Assembly: GCA_963580285.1 (NCBI GenBank)
Contig: CAUZLF010000728.1
Location: 124,127 to 188,126 of the forward strand
Reading direction: 5' to 3'
Origin: Lucinisca nassula
Lineage: Eukaryota > Mollusca > Bivalvia > Lucinida > Lucinidae
Length of the DNA stretch: 64,000 bases
A program made the translations under genes and the position numbers. This document shows, piece after piece, positions 1 to 11,285 of the stretch. The notes under the pieces were generated by a model. The model searched no databases and was not told where the DNA came from. It saw only the letters and a program-made list of their open reading frames with translations. Positions within the stretch are counted from its first letter, which is position 1. The number at the start of each line of letters is the position of its first letter.

Positions 1-84
1 GGCACCCACACTTTCAGTGCGGGGCCCTAATAACAATCTTTTTTAAGCAGATTTTTTTCCAATTTTTTTATTTGTGACTTTTTT

Positions 85-215
85 CCTGTGACATTTTTTC
101 ACGCATCAAAACATGACCCTGGTTGAAAGCCGCATCCGAATGTCTGGATCAGAAGAATTAGGCTCAAAATCAAACCTGAGGCAAGAAGCTTAACCACTAC
201 ATGACAGTGCCTTTT
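85..215 (-). mobile_element. degenerate SINE (family D)
   Basis: Read on the minus strand, this shows a tRNA-like box A region (GTAGTGGTTAAGC), a decayed box B, and the family-D stretch resembling 'CCAGACATTCGGATG...CTTTCAACCAGGGTC'. It aligns by eye with the better copies at 23,517 and 29,073. No target duplication was seen. It is old and diverged. Confidence 0.5.
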
Positions 216-299
216 CCTGGATGTTACCACTTATATAAAAAAAATGTAAATGTTATAAGCTTGAAAATTCCATAGCTAAAAATAGGGAAAAGAATTATA

Positions 300-400
300 A
301 CTGAAATTCCAATAGCCCACTTATAAATATGGATAATTGTGCATTTAACTCTTAAATTATCTTGCTACAGATACAGTCTGATCTGGGTCTACATTGACTG
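300..400. repeat. dispersed repeat shared with 15,850-15,940
   Basis: The stretch starting AACTGAAATTCCAATAGCCC and containing 'GTCTGATCTGGGTCT' recurs at about 15,857-15,930. A shorter relative of the 'CTGATCTGGGCCTGCACTG' part occurs at 28,180 and in the MITE at 32,957. Family unknown. The remainder of 216-584 shows nothing recognisable. Confidence 0.55.
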
Positions 401-584
401 ATTAGGCCTATCTGTCCCAATACACAGGATCAATAGGGTATATGAACACATTGGTGTATGAGTACATGTACAGTAGAATTAGGGGAGGAACTTATGTTGG
501 CAGAACTTGTGGCCCGACCCTAGACTAGCTACTAGTCGGATATCATATTTTAAAGTTAACTAGAGCTATCACTAAAGGTGATGA

Positions 585-2577
585 ATACCCCCACAAAAAC
601 TGCCTTGATAGTACAACAGCGCCATTTTGCAATTTTTTAGCTCACCTGTCACGTAGTGACAAGGTGAGCTTTTGGGATCACTTTTTGTCCGTCGTCCGTC
701 CGTGCGTGCGTCCGTGTGTCCGTCCGTAAACTTTTTCTTCAAACAACATCTCCTCCAAAACCACTGATTGGATTTTGACCAAACTTCACAGGAATGATCC
801 TTAGGTGGTACCCTTTCAAAGTTGTTCAAATGGTTCCGGTCTGTTGCACATCTAGGTCACAGGAGCTAAAAATAGATTTTTTTACTGAAAACTTTAAAAA
901 TCTTCTTCTCTGAAACCGCAAGGCCCAGGTCTTTGATATTTGGTATGAAGCTTCATCTAGTGGACCTCTACCACGATTGTTCAAATTATAGCCCTGGGGC
1001 CAAAAATGCCCCCGCCCCGGGGGCCTTTGATTTTACATATAGGCTTATATAGGGAAAATCTTTAAAAATCTTCTTCTCTGAAACCGCAAGGCCCAGGTCT
1101 TTGATATTTGGTGTGAAGCTTCATCTACTGGACCTCTATCAAGATTGTTCAAATTATCGCCCTTGGGCCAAAAATGCCCCTGCCCCGAGGGCCTTTGGTT
1201 TTACATAGGCTTATATAGGGAAAATCTTTAAAAATCTTCTTCTCTGAAACCGCAAGGCCCAAGTCTTTGATATTTGGTGTGAAGCTTCATCTAGTGGACC
1301 TCTATCAAAATTGTTCAAATTATAGCCCTAGTGCCAAAAATGCCCTCGCCCCAGGGCCCTTTGGTTTTACATAGGCTTATATAGGGAAAATATTTAAAAA
1401 TCTTCTACTCTGAAACCACAAGACCCAGGTCTTTAATATTTGGTATGAAGCTTCATCTAGTGGACCTCTACCAAGATTGTTCAAATTATAGCCCTGGGGC
1501 CAAAAATACCCCCGCCCTGTGGGCCTTTGGTTTTACATAGACTTATACAGGGATAATTTTTAAAAATCTTCTCCGAAACTGCAAGGCCCAGTTCTTTAAT
1601 ATTTGATGTGAAGCTTCATCTAGTGGACCTCTATCAAGATTGTTCAAATTATAGGCCTAGGGCAAAAAATGTCCCCACCTGCAGGCCCTTTGGTTTTACA
1701 TTGGCTTATACAGGGAAAGTCATTAAAAAGCTTCTTCTCCAAAACCGGATGGCCCAGTTCTTTGAAATTTGGTGTGTAGCTTCATCTAGTGGACTTCTAC
1801 CAACATTGTTCAAATCATAGCCCTTGGGTCAAAAACTCCAACGCCCCGGGGCCCTTCGTTTTTAGAGTGACTTATATACGGAAATTTAAAAAAAAATCTT
1901 CTACTCTGAAACCGCAAGGCCCAGGTCTTTGATATTTGGTGTGAATCTTCATCTAAATTGTTCTAATTATAGCCCTAGGAAATAGAAGTCAAGGCAATGA
2001 AAACCTTTGAAAATCTTCTTGTCTGAAAGCAGATGGCCAAGGTCTTTGATATTTGGTATGAAGCTTCGTCTTGTGGATTTCTACCAAGATGGTTCAAATT
2101 ATAGCCCTGGGGGCAAAAATGGCCTGCCGCGGGGACCCCAAGTTTTATGCAGACTTCTTTAAGGAAAACCTTTAAAAATCTTGTCTGAAACCAGAAGTCT
2201 CTGTTCTTTGATATTTGGTATGAAGCTTCACCTTTTAGACCACTACCAAGATTAATCATATTATAGCCCGGGGCCAATAATGGCTCTCCCAGGGGCCCAC
2301 TTGATACCCTATGGATCAGGTGAGCGATCCAGGGCCATCATGGCCCTCTTGTTTCACTTGAAAGGGGCCATAACTATGTCGAAAATTGATGAATTGTAGT
2401 GGAAATCGAACTTGACCTATATTTTATGATGTTACATCAGTGTACCAAAAATTATAAAAATCGGTGAAGCGCTTTTTGAGTTATCGTCTGGAAACCAAGT
2501 CAACAGACCGACCGACCGACCGACCGACCGACAAGCTCACTCCTATATACCCCCCCAAATTTCATTTGTGGGGGTAT
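585..2577 (+). mobile_element. hairpin-ended element, outer copy (ATACCCCC family)
   Basis: The left end is ATACCCCCACAAA (585-597). The right end is a hairpin (2,546-2,578) whose arms are TATACCCCC and GGGGGTATA, so one hairpin arm is repeated inverted at the opposite end. Just inside the right end is a (CCGA)n run (about 2,504-2,531). The element's own body is short (598-638 plus 2,352-2,545) because a second element (639-2,351) is inserted in its T tract. No coding capacity. The layout resembles non-autonomous Helentron-like (HINE) elements; that placement is inference. Confidence 0.6.
639..2351 (-). mobile_element. hairpin-ended element with ~166-bp tandem core (AGCTCACC family)
   Basis: The hairpin at 639-670 has arms AGCTCACCT and AGGTGAGCT, each extended by GTCAC/GTGAC with one unpaired base. 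It is followed by CCGTCCGTCCGTGCGTGCG. The opposite end (about 2,314-2,351) carries CAGGTGAGCGATCC, the short palindrome GGGCCATCATGGCCC, then CTCTTG. Between them lie about nine imperfect units of roughly 166 bp, each with 'TTTGATATTTGG' and 'GACCTCTACCAAGATTGTTC'. It sits in a T tract of the outer element with no long target duplication. Non-coding and non-autonomous. Best relative in this window is 34,749-36,520. Confidence 0.7.
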
Positions 2578-3080
2578 AATAATTAATAAGTAATATTCTT
2601 CTTCTATATATATATTTTTTTTTACTTCTTTTTCCCTCTCTGATAGCAACTTGTTTTATCTTGCTAGTATACCCCTACAAGTGATAGGCATTTATTGCTT
2701 TCTTAATGACCCTTATCTGATTCCACAGGTTGTTAAAATTTTGGTTTCTGCAGTGTTTGTTTACATAGCTGTATTCTGAAAGATGGGATTCTGAGTTTCA
2801 GGCATATTTACACATCAAGCATTTTAGAAGTAATCTTGAGTTGTAAAGAGACATCAGTCTCTGTATATATTTTGATAGCAATATAGTTTTTAACTTGTGA
2901 AAAAGTTGTGTTTTCAGATTTATATTAATATTTAATGTACTGAGATAATTGCATCACATTTATAACAAGTCTGTGTAGTGTGAACCATTTTCCTTATTTT
3001 TTCTGCTCCAAACACCTCAATTATTATTAACATTTGGTGAAGGGTTGTGTGGTGTGTGTGTGTGTATGTGTGTGGAGGGG
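2578..3080. other. unannotated AT-rich interval
   Basis: No gene was found. It contains a TATATATA run (about 2,606-2,616), a fragment of the fold-back repeat near 2,996-3,035 ('TTTTTTCTGCTCCAAACACC') and a GT-rich simple repeat at about 3,045-3,075. Confidence 0.6.
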
Positions 3081-3270
3081 TTACGGCCCTTGCAAGATTA
3101 TTTCACTCATAACCAGCCGATCGTTAATCAGGGGGAAGGGGGGGTGAACAGCAGAGTACCCCGAGAAAAAAGAAAACATCTGACCTTTCGTTGAGCAAGG
3201 CTCGAACCCACAGCGATGAAAGACCTAATGAGTAAGAGTCAGCGCTCTTATCCACTTGGTCACATAGGCC
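3081..3270 (-). mobile_element. tRNA-derived SINE (family E)
   Basis: On the minus strand it begins 'CGGGCCTATGTGACCAAGTGG', continues through 'GAGCGCTGACTC', has a box B-like GGGTTCGAGCC, and ends '...AAGGGCCGTAA'. It matches the copy at 37,017-37,232 throughout. The head resembles a type II (Ser/Leu-like) tRNA, but the region does not make a tRNA gene. Confidence 0.7.
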
Positions 3271-3321
3271 CGTTCTAATTATTATACAAAACTGTATTTG
3301 GAACAAAAGTAACATAATTTA

Positions 3322-3420
3322 TTCTCATTCCTGCTCCAAACATTATATATATCTTAAGATTGTGGGTACTTGTTAGGACCACCTCAACGGTTTCAGGTGT
3401 TTCTAACAACAATTATACAT
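3322..3420. repeat. fold-back repeat copy
   Basis: Carries 'CTGCTCCAAACATTATATAT', 'TTGTGGGTACTTGTTAG' and 'GACCACCTCAACGG', the signature of the fold-back family best seen as a palindrome at 7,282-7,350. Only one arm is recognisable. Confidence 0.5.
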
Positions 3421-3526
3421 AACGAAAACAAGTCTATATAATTTTTCTCCCTTAAACCACACTTCTATATGTTAAAACTAGTTTACCTTTGGTATACATT
3501 ATTTTTATTCAACACCATATATTACA

Positions 3527-4142
3527 ACCGCCTTGGCAAGGCGATTCTTATAAGTTTCCCAGATTCTAAATTTTTATGCCCTGCCTATTCGAGTACATAC
3601 ATCCGTACGTGCATACGTCCGTCCCACTTCGTGTCCGGGCCATAACTCCTAATCCTTATGGAATATATTTGTGAAACTTTACATGCTTGGCATTCAGACA
3701 ATGTGTCATGAACAAGGAAGACAACTCTTGCTTTTTTGGTTTTTGAATTATCTGCCCTTGACTTAGTTCCTTGTAGTAAACTGTGTCCGGGCCATAACTT
3801 CTAAATTGTACGGAATATATTTATGAAACTTTACAGGTGCATGCATGGCTTGGAGTCGATGTGTCATGAACAAGGACGACAACTCTTGCTTTTTTGGTTT
3901 TTGAATTAACTGCCCTTGACTTAGTTCCTTATAGTAAACTGTGTCCGGGCCATAACTCCTAAACTGTATGGAATATATTTATGAAACTTTACAGGTGCAT
4001 GCATGGCATTGAGATGATGTGCCATGAACAAGGAAGACAGCTAACTTTTGTGCTCTTGAAAATGATATCTACCTACATGTAGATAATAACTTCATGATTG
4101 CATATATACTCTTTTTCTGAATGGCATTTTTGGCGGGGGCAT
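3527..4142 (+). mobile_element. hairpin-ended element with ~160-bp tandem core (CGCCTTGG family)
   Basis: Begins near the hairpin CGCCTTG-GCAAGGCG, then 'ATGCCCTGCC' and a CCGTACGTGCATACGTCCGTCC cluster split by a few bases. The core has three units opening 'GTGTCCGGGCCATAACT' (about 3,632, 3,784 and 3,942). The right end has GGCGGGGGCAT (about 4,132-4,142), inverted relative to ATGCCC-GCC at the left. No coding potential. Confidence 0.5.
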
Positions 4143-4284
4143 CCGTGTCCTATTGACATTTTTTCAAGTTAGCAAGAATATGATTCATGAAAATTATGAA
4201 AAAAAAATTCTGAAAATTATTTTAAAGTGGTAAAATTTTCAATTTATTTGAATAGGCATGTATTCGTAATGGACAACTCGGTTT

Positions 4285-4610
4285 CGAACAGAAATAACAT
4301 TTTCTTTTTTTCTGCTTCAAACATAGATTGTGGGTACTTGTTAGAATCAGCTCAATGAGGCGATTTTACCAATTATACATTCTACGGTATGTTTGGAACA
4401 GAAATAAAACTATTTTTCCTTATTTCAGCTCCTAACATTTATTGTGGAATTTGTGAGAACCATCTCATTAAGTCAGTTCTAATAAGGTTTGGAACATAAA
4501 TAACATTATTGGTTCTAACATTTATTTTGGTATTTGAAAGAACTGTCTCATTGAGTCGATTCTAACATGTACACAAAATCTATGTTTGGAACAGAAATAA
4601 CATTACCGGT
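4285..4610. repeat. tandem fold-back repeat arms
   Basis: Several partial units of about 85-95 bp with 'GGAACAGAAATAACATT', 'CTTATTTCAGCTCCTAACAT' and 'AACC(A/G)TCTCATT'. These are arms of the fold-back family. The DNA transposon at 4,611 is inserted in the last unit, whose other part resumes at 6,283. Confidence 0.5.
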
Positions 4611-4833
4611 CAGGGTTCGCACTAGCGGTCGCCAAAGTCGCCAAATGCGAAAAGAAAATAAATCTGGCGCAAATCTGTGTCATTTGGCGAAAACTAGTGG
4701 CGAAAAAAAAACTATAAAAAAGAAACAGAAGTCCCATCCCGGTTATTGCCGACTTAAAGCCGTTTACTGACACGTGTATTTTACACCTTTTCTTCCACCT
4801 ATTTAATAGACGACAGGACTGACAAATCCTTTT

Positions 4834-4985
4834 TTGGGCTGGAGCCGAGCGATGGTCTCCCCATTCACCGGCAACGTAGAATGGGGATACCACCGAACGG
4901 CTACGGTGTAGTGCCAGAATGAATTCGTTCCCTGGGACCCCACCAGCTGACGACCCGTGACACGGGGAAACTGGAAACAACAACA
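4834..4985 (+). mobile_element. short nested insertion with 12-bp TSD (SINE-like)
   Basis: About 152 bp beginning GGGCTGGAGCCGAGCGATGG and ending in an A/C-rich tail (GGAAACTGGAAACAACAAC). The 12-bp duplication ACAAATCCTTTT occurs at 4,822-4,833 and 4,986-4,997. Size, tail and duplication fit a SINE. I see no clean tRNA boxes. Confidence 0.6.
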
Positions 4986-5706
4986 ACAAATCCTTTTCCC
5001 GGCTGACCGGGCAACTGCACTTTGACCTTATGACAAGTGCAAAAAAAAAAAAAATCGTCTATAACTGCCAGTCTTTTTGTGTCCTTAAATCCGGTAAAAC
5101 TATAAGAGTAAGTAAATCGCTATAATTGCTGCACTTTCAATTCAAAGACAAACCATTTGTGTATTTATTACGGTTCAAGTATGACACTATTGTTAATCCC
5201 TTTAATATAATTGCCACCCTGCGGTGCGTGTCGATAAGGTGTGAAAATATGGTCAAGTTTCGTCAATCATAAAATTTAATCCACAATCAATGTGAAAATG
5301 ATTTAATCGCTCCTCAAACAATTAGCTATATCTAACGGTAATAAAAATGGACTTTTCTACGATCTCATGTATGGTTACGTTTTGGCGCCAAATAGCAGAC
5401 GCTGAGCCGGAAAAGTCGAACGCTGTTGTTGGTTATTGACACTGAGATTCTGGGGATAATTCGGGAGCTGTGCAAAGCGCTGGTTTTCTATCCACCTCTA
5501 TTCACAACCGTTTAGCTATCGAGAAAATATTTTTTACCCTGTTCCTAACGGTTTTTTTAATGAAATAGATACACACAATGACATTAAATACGTGTTGGGG
5601 TGCTGTAGTCGGATGACGTCATTTACCGATCCTGTGCAGTTAAATGGTAGCGGTGGTTTGTGGCAATCGCCGGACATTGCCGGAAAAAAGCATGCAGTCC
5701 ATGACC

Positions 5707-5772
5707 TCGGCTATAAGACGGGGCCATTTTTGAGGCCCATTTTGGAGGGAAAAATCCTCGTCTTATAGCCGA
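5707..5772. repeat. short inverted repeat (MITE-end-like)
   Basis: TCGGCTATAAGACG (5,707-5,720) is perfectly inverted at 5,759-5,772, around a 38-base spacer. The adjacent 'TTTTTACGGTAA' resembles the CCGTAA-type outer end of small fold-back DNA elements. Confidence 0.5.
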
Positions 5773-6282
5773 ATTTTTACGGTAATGTGACCATGTGATC
5801 AACCAAAATGGCAGCCTCCATGACCTAACAACGCTTACTTGTTGGAGCAGAAACAAAAGCATTCAAGCAAGGTTTTGTTGCATTTTAGGGAGAGACGGTA
5901 ATGCCGCTGGAAGTCGGAAAACTCAAGCTATCTAAATGATTTTGGTCTATGGATTTTGCTAAGCTATCTGTCGGTAGGACAGCATAGATGACTGGTTTGA
6001 CGTGTGACCGTGTTGGTTTGATCGAAAAACCTGGGGTCTTTAGGCGCACCTACAGCCCATTACACACGTCCATAAAGGCCACAAAAGGAGAGTCTGTGCA
6101 TTTAAGCTTCAACCCTTTAAGCGCCAAAGAAAATTGTACAGCAGATCTTTTTTATCCATGTTCTGCATTTTGCGAAGAAGTTTCTTCAACTGGCTCAGGT
6201 TTTAAGATTTTGGCTAAAAAAAAATTAGATTGGCGAAAGTGATGGCGAAAGAAAAAAAAATCCTAGCGCGAACCCTGCCGGT

Positions 6283-6560
6283 AGTTCCTTTATTTCTGCC
6301 TGAAGCGTGGATTGTGGATACTTCTTAGTAGAATCAAAATAAGGCGGTTTTAAAATGAGTGAGTGTTTGAGTTTTACATCCCACCAACAGCTAAGGTCAT
6401 ACGGAGACGGGACCTCGGTTTAAAGACTCATCCGAAAGTCTGCAGAAGCCCGGGATCGATCCTGCGATCCCTCACGGTTTTAAAATTCTAGCAAGTATAT
6501 GCAATTTATGATTGGAACTGAAATACCAGCTTTCCTTATTTCTAATGTAAACGTAGATTT
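6283..6560. repeat. fold-back repeat arms interrupted by a SINE
   Basis: 'CCTTTATTTCTGCCTGAAGC' and 'ATTGTGGATACTT' (6,283-6,344) and 'CTTTCCTTATTTCTAATGTA' (to 6,560) belong to the fold-back family. The SINE at 6,357-6,474 separates them. Confidence 0.45.
6357..6474 (-). mobile_element. 5'-truncated tRNA SINE (family D)
   Basis: On the minus strand it carries GGGATCGATCCCGGGCTTC-like box B sequence, then 'CAGACTTTCGGATGAGTC', 'CATGACCTTAGCTGTTGG' and a (CACT)n-like tail. A perfect 12-bp target duplication, CGGTTTTAAAAT, occurs at 6,345-6,356 and 6,475-6,486. Confidence 0.75.
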
Positions 6561-6561
6561 T

Positions 6562-6871
6562 CCCGCCCCCGCTCATCAGGGCTTGGAGAAATAGATTGGG
6601 CTGCGCGATGCTTCCATGCAGAGCTGATACCAACCGCATATGAGTACTGGTAATCCCCTTAGAACATCTAAGCTGGCCCAGGAAAATTGCTGCGAGTCGA
6701 CCCGTCCATGCTTATAAACCCTTTTGGTTTCATTGGGCGGCTGGGACTGAGATGTCATTTCATCTCAATGTCGGGTAAAAGTCCCACAAAATTGGAAGCA
6801 AAGTCTCAAAATGACCTAAATAGTGTTGATAGGGATGTTAAACCCCAAATCAAACAAAGTTTAACAAACAA
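6562..6871 (+). mobile_element. SINE (family A), full length
   Basis: About 310 bp. The head resembles 'CCCGCCCCCGCTCATCAGGG', the centre has 'GTCATTTCATCTCAATGTCG', and the tail is 'GGGATGTTAAACCCCAAATC' plus AAACAAA. Target duplication is AC(G/A)TAGATTTT at 6,551-6,561 and 6,872-6,882. The head is not obviously tRNA-like. A reading frame across it is incidental. Confidence 0.7.
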
Positions 6872-6882
6872 ACATAGATTTT

Positions 6883-7254
6883 GGGTACTTGATAGAGTGA
6901 CCCAGTGCTCTGAAACAGGTTGTGGGTTCTAAGATCCATGACATGATGCTAAAACATTGATCTTTGGTTCTGTTCAGGTTGTACATGGTATGTTTGAAGC
7001 AGTAAATAGGCAACGAAACTCTTAAATCGTCATCTAAACATAAAAAGAATGTCTCCTATAAATATGGAAGTGCCTGTCTTCATGCAAACAGTGCAGACCT
7101 TGGTAAGACGCTGATCTGAGTTTGTACTATATTATTCAGTCAATTTCCAATTTCATAAAAATTTTCAATCTTATCATCACGAAAACATGCCAATAAATTT
7201 TTGACCCTTAAACCCCACTTTTATATAGTAAAACTGGGGTTTACAGGGGGTATA
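6883..7254. other. no recognised feature
   Basis: AT-rich. A fold-back repeat remnant ('GGGTACTTGATAGAGTGACC') lies at its left edge. Nothing else was recognised. Confidence 0.5.
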
Positions 7255-7370
7255 TATTATTTCTCTTATTTCTGCTCAAAGACATAGGTTGTGAGTGCTC
7301 GTTAGAACCACCTCGGCGAGGCGGTTCTAACGAGCACCCACAACCTATGTTTTCAGTGAAAAAAAAAAGA
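7255..7370. repeat. palindromic fold-back repeat, best copy
   Basis: Arms at 7,282-7,315 and 7,317-7,350 pair with 2 mismatches in 34 around a single central base. Each arm reads outward-in as ACATAGGTTGTG, GTGCTCGTTAGAAC, C(A/G)CCTCG. Partial copies occur at 2,996, 3,322, 4,285, 6,283, 19,836, 22,975 and 29,335. A non-coding fold-back or MITE family. Confidence 0.75.
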
Positions 7371-7423
7371 AAAAGATCACTATTTTTTTTCTTCAGAAAA
7401 GGAACCAATCAAGAGATGTGAAA

Positions 7424-8034
7424 CAAGAGGCTCAATGAGCCTAAACCGCTCACCTGAGGAACTTAAGTTTTAACAATTCACAGACTTGACTACTAAATCT
7501 GCTAATAGAATCCAGCCCATTGACCCTTACAGGATATAAGTCATCATTATTGCATTGCATTCCAAGTTTGAGACTTCTAGCTTCTATAGTTCCTGAGAAA
7601 TCTTTGACAAAAATTTAACATTGGTCAAAATGGAGAGAAAGAAGAATGAAAGAACAGATGAACAAATAAGCTGAGAAAGCCCAATGTCTCTTACACAAAA
7701 TAAGTCATCATTATTCTATTGAATACCAAATTTGATGCTTCTAGCTTTTATAGTTCCTGAGAAATCTTTGATTAAAAATTTAACATTGGTCTATTATCTC
7801 TATATGGAGAGAAAGAAGAATGAAGGAACAAATAAACCAGACTAGCTCCAAAACCTAATGCAGCCTTTCCCCTTGCCCAATGGTGCTACACATAAAATTT
7901 AAACAAGATTGGTCAACTGCCTTCTGAGATATGCTTCATTGAAAGTGTGGACGACGGATGGACGGACGACAGACGACGGACTCCGGAGCCTTGGTATACT
8001 ATCAGCTCGCTGGAGCCTTTGGCTCAGGTGAGCT
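7424..8034 (+). mobile_element. hairpin-ended element, short form (AGCTCACC superfamily)
   Basis: Starts CAAGAGGCTCAATGAGCC (GGCTC/GAGCC hairpin) followed by CGCTCACCTG. Ends GGAGCCTTTGGCTCAGGTGA and GCT, preceded by GACGGATGGACGGACGACAG. The core has two diverged ~115-bp units ('CCTGAGAAATCTTTGA'). The array at 8,041 begins directly after it. Confidence 0.6.
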
Positions 8035-8040
8035 AAAAAT

Positions 8041-9007
8041 TGAAGTCGCTATTTCTGTCACAACATTTTCCCTACGTTAAGTCTATGGGCAAATTTTTTT
8101 GTCTCTCAAGGTCACGTAACTCCGAGGTCAATATTCCGATTCGGCCCAAAATCGAACTTAAACGAGATTTTATGCCTGTCCTCGTTACCTGCAAGTTTGA
8201 AGCTGATATGAATAAAAATAAAGTTGCAATCGTGGTCACAACATATTTTTTTATGCTCAAGGGCAGGTAACTCCAAGGCAAATACTCCGATTCGGCCCAA
8301 AATCGAACTTAACCGAGATTTTATGTCTGTCCTCGTTACCTGCAAGTTTGAAGCTGATCTGAAAAAAATTCAAGTCGCTATCGTAGTCGCAACATTTTCC
8401 CTAATTAAGTCTATGGGCAAATTTTTTGTCGCTCAAGGTCACGTAACTCCGAGGTCAATATTCCGATTCGGCCCAAAATTGAACTTAACCGAGATTTTAT
8501 GCCTGTCCTCGTTACCTGCAAGTTTGAAGCTGATATGAATAAAAATAAAGTTGCTATCGTGGTCACAACGTATTTTTTTATGCTCAAGGGCAGGTAACTC
8601 CAAGGCAAATAATCCGATTCGGCCCAAAATCGAACTTAACCAAGATTTTATGTCTGTCCTCTTTACCTGCAAGTTTGAAGCTGATCTGAAAAAAATTCAA
8701 GTCGCTATCGTAGTCACAACATTTTCCCTATGTATGTCTATGGGCAAATTTTTTGTCGCTCAAGGTCATGTAACTCTGAGGTCAATATTCCGATTCGAAC
8801 TTAACTGAGATTTTATGCCTGTCCACGTTACCTGCAAGTTTGAAGCTGATCTGAATAAAAATAAAGTTGCTATCGTGATCACAACGTATTTTTTTATGCT
8901 CAAGGGCAGGTAACTCCAAGGCAAATAATCTGATTCGGCCCAAAATCTAACTTAACTGAGATTTTATGTCTGTCCTCGTTACCTGCAAGTTTGAAGCTGA
9001 TCTGAAA
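8041..9007 (+). repeat. minisatellite array, ~328-bp dimers of ~164-bp units, left part
   Basis: Alternating units carry 'CACAACATTTTCCCTA' and 'TATTTTTTTATGCTCAAGGG'. Both share 'CCGATTCGGCCCAAAATCGA' and 'TACCTGCAAGTTTGAAGCTG'. The dimer repeats at about 8,042, 8,368 and 8,699. The array is cut at 9,007 by the element 9,008-12,248 and resumes at 12,249. Overlapping frames on both strands are repeat artefacts. Confidence 0.75.
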
Positions 9008-9049
9008 CAAGAGGGCCCACAGGGCCCTGGTTCGCTCACCTGTGTGTCA

Positions 9050-9600
9050 CTGTCTCGAGTACATTCTAATTTTAGCTATAGTGGCCATCTTGTTCATCAG
9101 CAGAGTGATTTTAGCTTATTTGGTAGGGAGTAACCTAGGCAACATTCCAGTGAAGTTTGAATCAAATTGGCCTTAGGGTTTAGGAGGGGTTCACGTTTGA
9201 ATCAGATTTACAATATTTTTCTATTTTTAGCTCCGGTGGCCATTTTTTTCATCAGAGCGGGATTGTTTTAGCCTTTTTGGTAGAGGGTCATCTAAGCAAC
9301 ATTACTTCGCAGTTTGAATGAAATTGGCCCAAGAGTACAGAAGGAATTGTCGTTGGAAGATTTCTTTTATTTTCAGCTCTGGCAGCCATCTTGTTCATTT
9401 GAGTGGAATGAGTTTTAACTATTTTGGTAGGGAGTCACCTAGGCAACATTCCTGTGAAGTTTTAAATCCAATTGGCCCAATGGTTTAGAAGGAGTTCGCA
9501 TTTGAAGCAAATTTACAATGTTTTTCTACTTTTAGCTCTTGTGACCATTTGTTATGCTATTTTCCTAGAGGGTCATCTACACAACATTCCAATGAAGTTT
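9050..9600 (+). repeat. ~150-bp tandem core
   Basis: Four diverged units with 'TTTTAGCT', 'GGCCATCTTGTTCATC', 'GGTAGGGAGT(A/C)ACCTAGGCAA' and 'GAAGTTTGAA'. Confidence 0.6.
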
Positions 9601-9602
9601 AG

Positions 9603-9768
9603 AAGCCTTCATGGTGAAGTGGTCATGCTACTTGCCTTGTAAACCAGGGGTAGCAGGATCAATCCCAGGCTTCTCCAGACTTTCAGATTGGTCTTTAAAC
9701 AGAGGTCCCATCACTGTATGACCTTAGCTGTTGGTGAGACTTCAACTAAAACACTCACTCCTATGAAG
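9603..9768 (+). mobile_element. tRNA SINE (family D)
   Basis: Head 'CATGGTGAAGTGGTCATGCT' (box A region), box B-like 'GGATCAATCCC', then 'CTCCAGACTTTCAGATTGG', 'ATGACCTTAGCTGTTGGTGA' and an ACACTCACTC tail. It lies inside the composite element. I did not resolve a target duplication. Confidence 0.7.
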
Positions 9769-9769
9769 G

Positions 9770-10090
9770 AACCTATATGCCAAATATGAAGGCTGTATCT
9801 TAAATGCTCCAAAAGTTATGACAAAGTAAGTCAAAGGTCAAGGTCATGGCTCAAAAGTTTTGAATGGTTGGGAAAACTTTGTCACAAGGAACATACATGC
9901 CTAATATGAAGGCTCTATCTCATATGGTTCAAAAGTTATGATAAAGTAGGTCACAGGTCAACGTCACAGGTCAAATCTTTATATGAGTGGGAAGTCCTCG
10001 TCACAAGGAACCTACATGCCAAATATGAAGGCTCTATCTCAAACAGTTCAAAAGTCATGACAAAATGACCTACTGATCTACTTTTTGATT
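9770..10090 (+). repeat. ~115-bp tandem core
   Basis: Three units of 'GGAACCTACATGCCAAATAT', 'GAAGGCTCTATCTCA' and 'AAAAGTTATGACAAAGTA', ending in AAGGTCA-like steps. Confidence 0.6.
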
Positions 10091-11285
10091 TGACATGACC
10101 CATATTCGAACTTAACTGAGATATTGTCCAGATGATCATTCTGAGCAAGTTTTATGATGATTTACCTAAAACTGTGGCCTCTTAGAGTGTTCAAAACGTT
10201 TTTCTATGATTTGACCTGCTGACCTACTTTTTGACCCGACATGACCCATATTCAAACTTGACCCAGATATTGTCAAGATGATCATTCTGAGCAAGTTTGA
10301 TGATCAGACCAAAACTAGGGTCTCTAGTGTGTCCACAAGGTTTTTCAACAATCTGACCTACTGACCTACTTACTGGCCAGATATGACCTATATTCGAAAT
10401 TAACTGAGATATTGTCAAATGATCATTTTTAGCAAGTTTGATGATGATCAGACCAAAACTGTGGCCTCTAGTGTGTGCAGAGGGTTTTTTCTATGATTTT
10501 ATCTACTGACCTACTTTTTGGACCGACATGACCAATATTCTAACTTGACTCAGATTTGTCAAGATGATCATTCTGGGCATGCGTGATGATGATCGGACCC
10601 AATCTGTGGCCTCTAGTGTGTTCACAAGGTTCTTCTATGATTTGACGTACTGACCTACTTTTGACCTGAAATGACCCATATTCAAACTTGACCGAGAGAT
10701 TGTCAAGACTATCATTCTGAGCAAGTTTGATGATGATTGGACCTAATCTGTGGCCTCTAATGTGTTCAAAAGGTTTTTCTCTGATTTGACCTACTGACCT
10801 ACTTTTTGACCTGCCATGACCCATATTCGAACGTGACCAAGATATTATCAAGATGATCATTCTGAGCAAGTTTGATGATGATCGAACCAGAACTGTGGCC
10901 TCTAGTGTGTTCACAAGGTTTTTCTCTGATTTGAACTACTGACCTACTTTTTGAACCGACATGACCCATATTCTAACTTGACTCAGATATTGTCAAGATG
11001 ATCATTCTGGGCAAGTTTGATGATGATCGACATAAATTGTGGCCTCTAGTGTGTTCAGAAGGTTTTTCTATGATTTGACCTACTGACCTACTTTTTGACC
11101 CGACAACACCCATATTCTAACTTAACTGAGATATTGTCAAGATGATCATTCTGGGCTAGATTGATGATGGTCGGACCAAAACTGTGGCCTCTAGTGTCTT
11201 CACAAGGGTTTTTTCTGATTTGACCTACTGACCTACTTTTTGACCCAACATGACCCATATTCGAACTTGACCGAGAAATTTTGTG
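10080..11285 (+). repeat. ~147-bp tandem core
   Basis: About eight units with 'CTGACCTACTTTTTGAC', 'ATGACCCATATTC', 'GATATTGTCAAGATGATCAT' and 'GTGGCCTCTAGTGTGTTCA'. Minus-strand frames through it repeat with the unit and are artefacts. Confidence 0.75.

Larger units (their letters stand above)
4611..6277. mobile_element. non-autonomous DNA transposon, CAGGG termini, 5-bp TSD
   Basis: Terminal inverted repeats are CAGGGTTCGCACTAG at the left and CTAGCGCGAACCCTG at the right (one mismatch in 15). They are followed inside by repeated TCGCCAAA-type motifs on both sides. The flanks carry CCGGT at 4,606-4,610 and 6,278-6,282, a 5-bp target duplication. The interior has no transposase I can recognise. 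Within it are a SINE-like insert (4,834-4,985) and a short inverted repeat (5,707-5,772). CAGGG termini recall hAT transposons, most of which make 8-bp duplications, so membership is open. Confidence 0.7.

Noticed and set aside
4603..4989. A 128-codon minus-strand frame
   Set aside because: It crosses the transposon terminus and a nested SINE-like insert, so it is chance.
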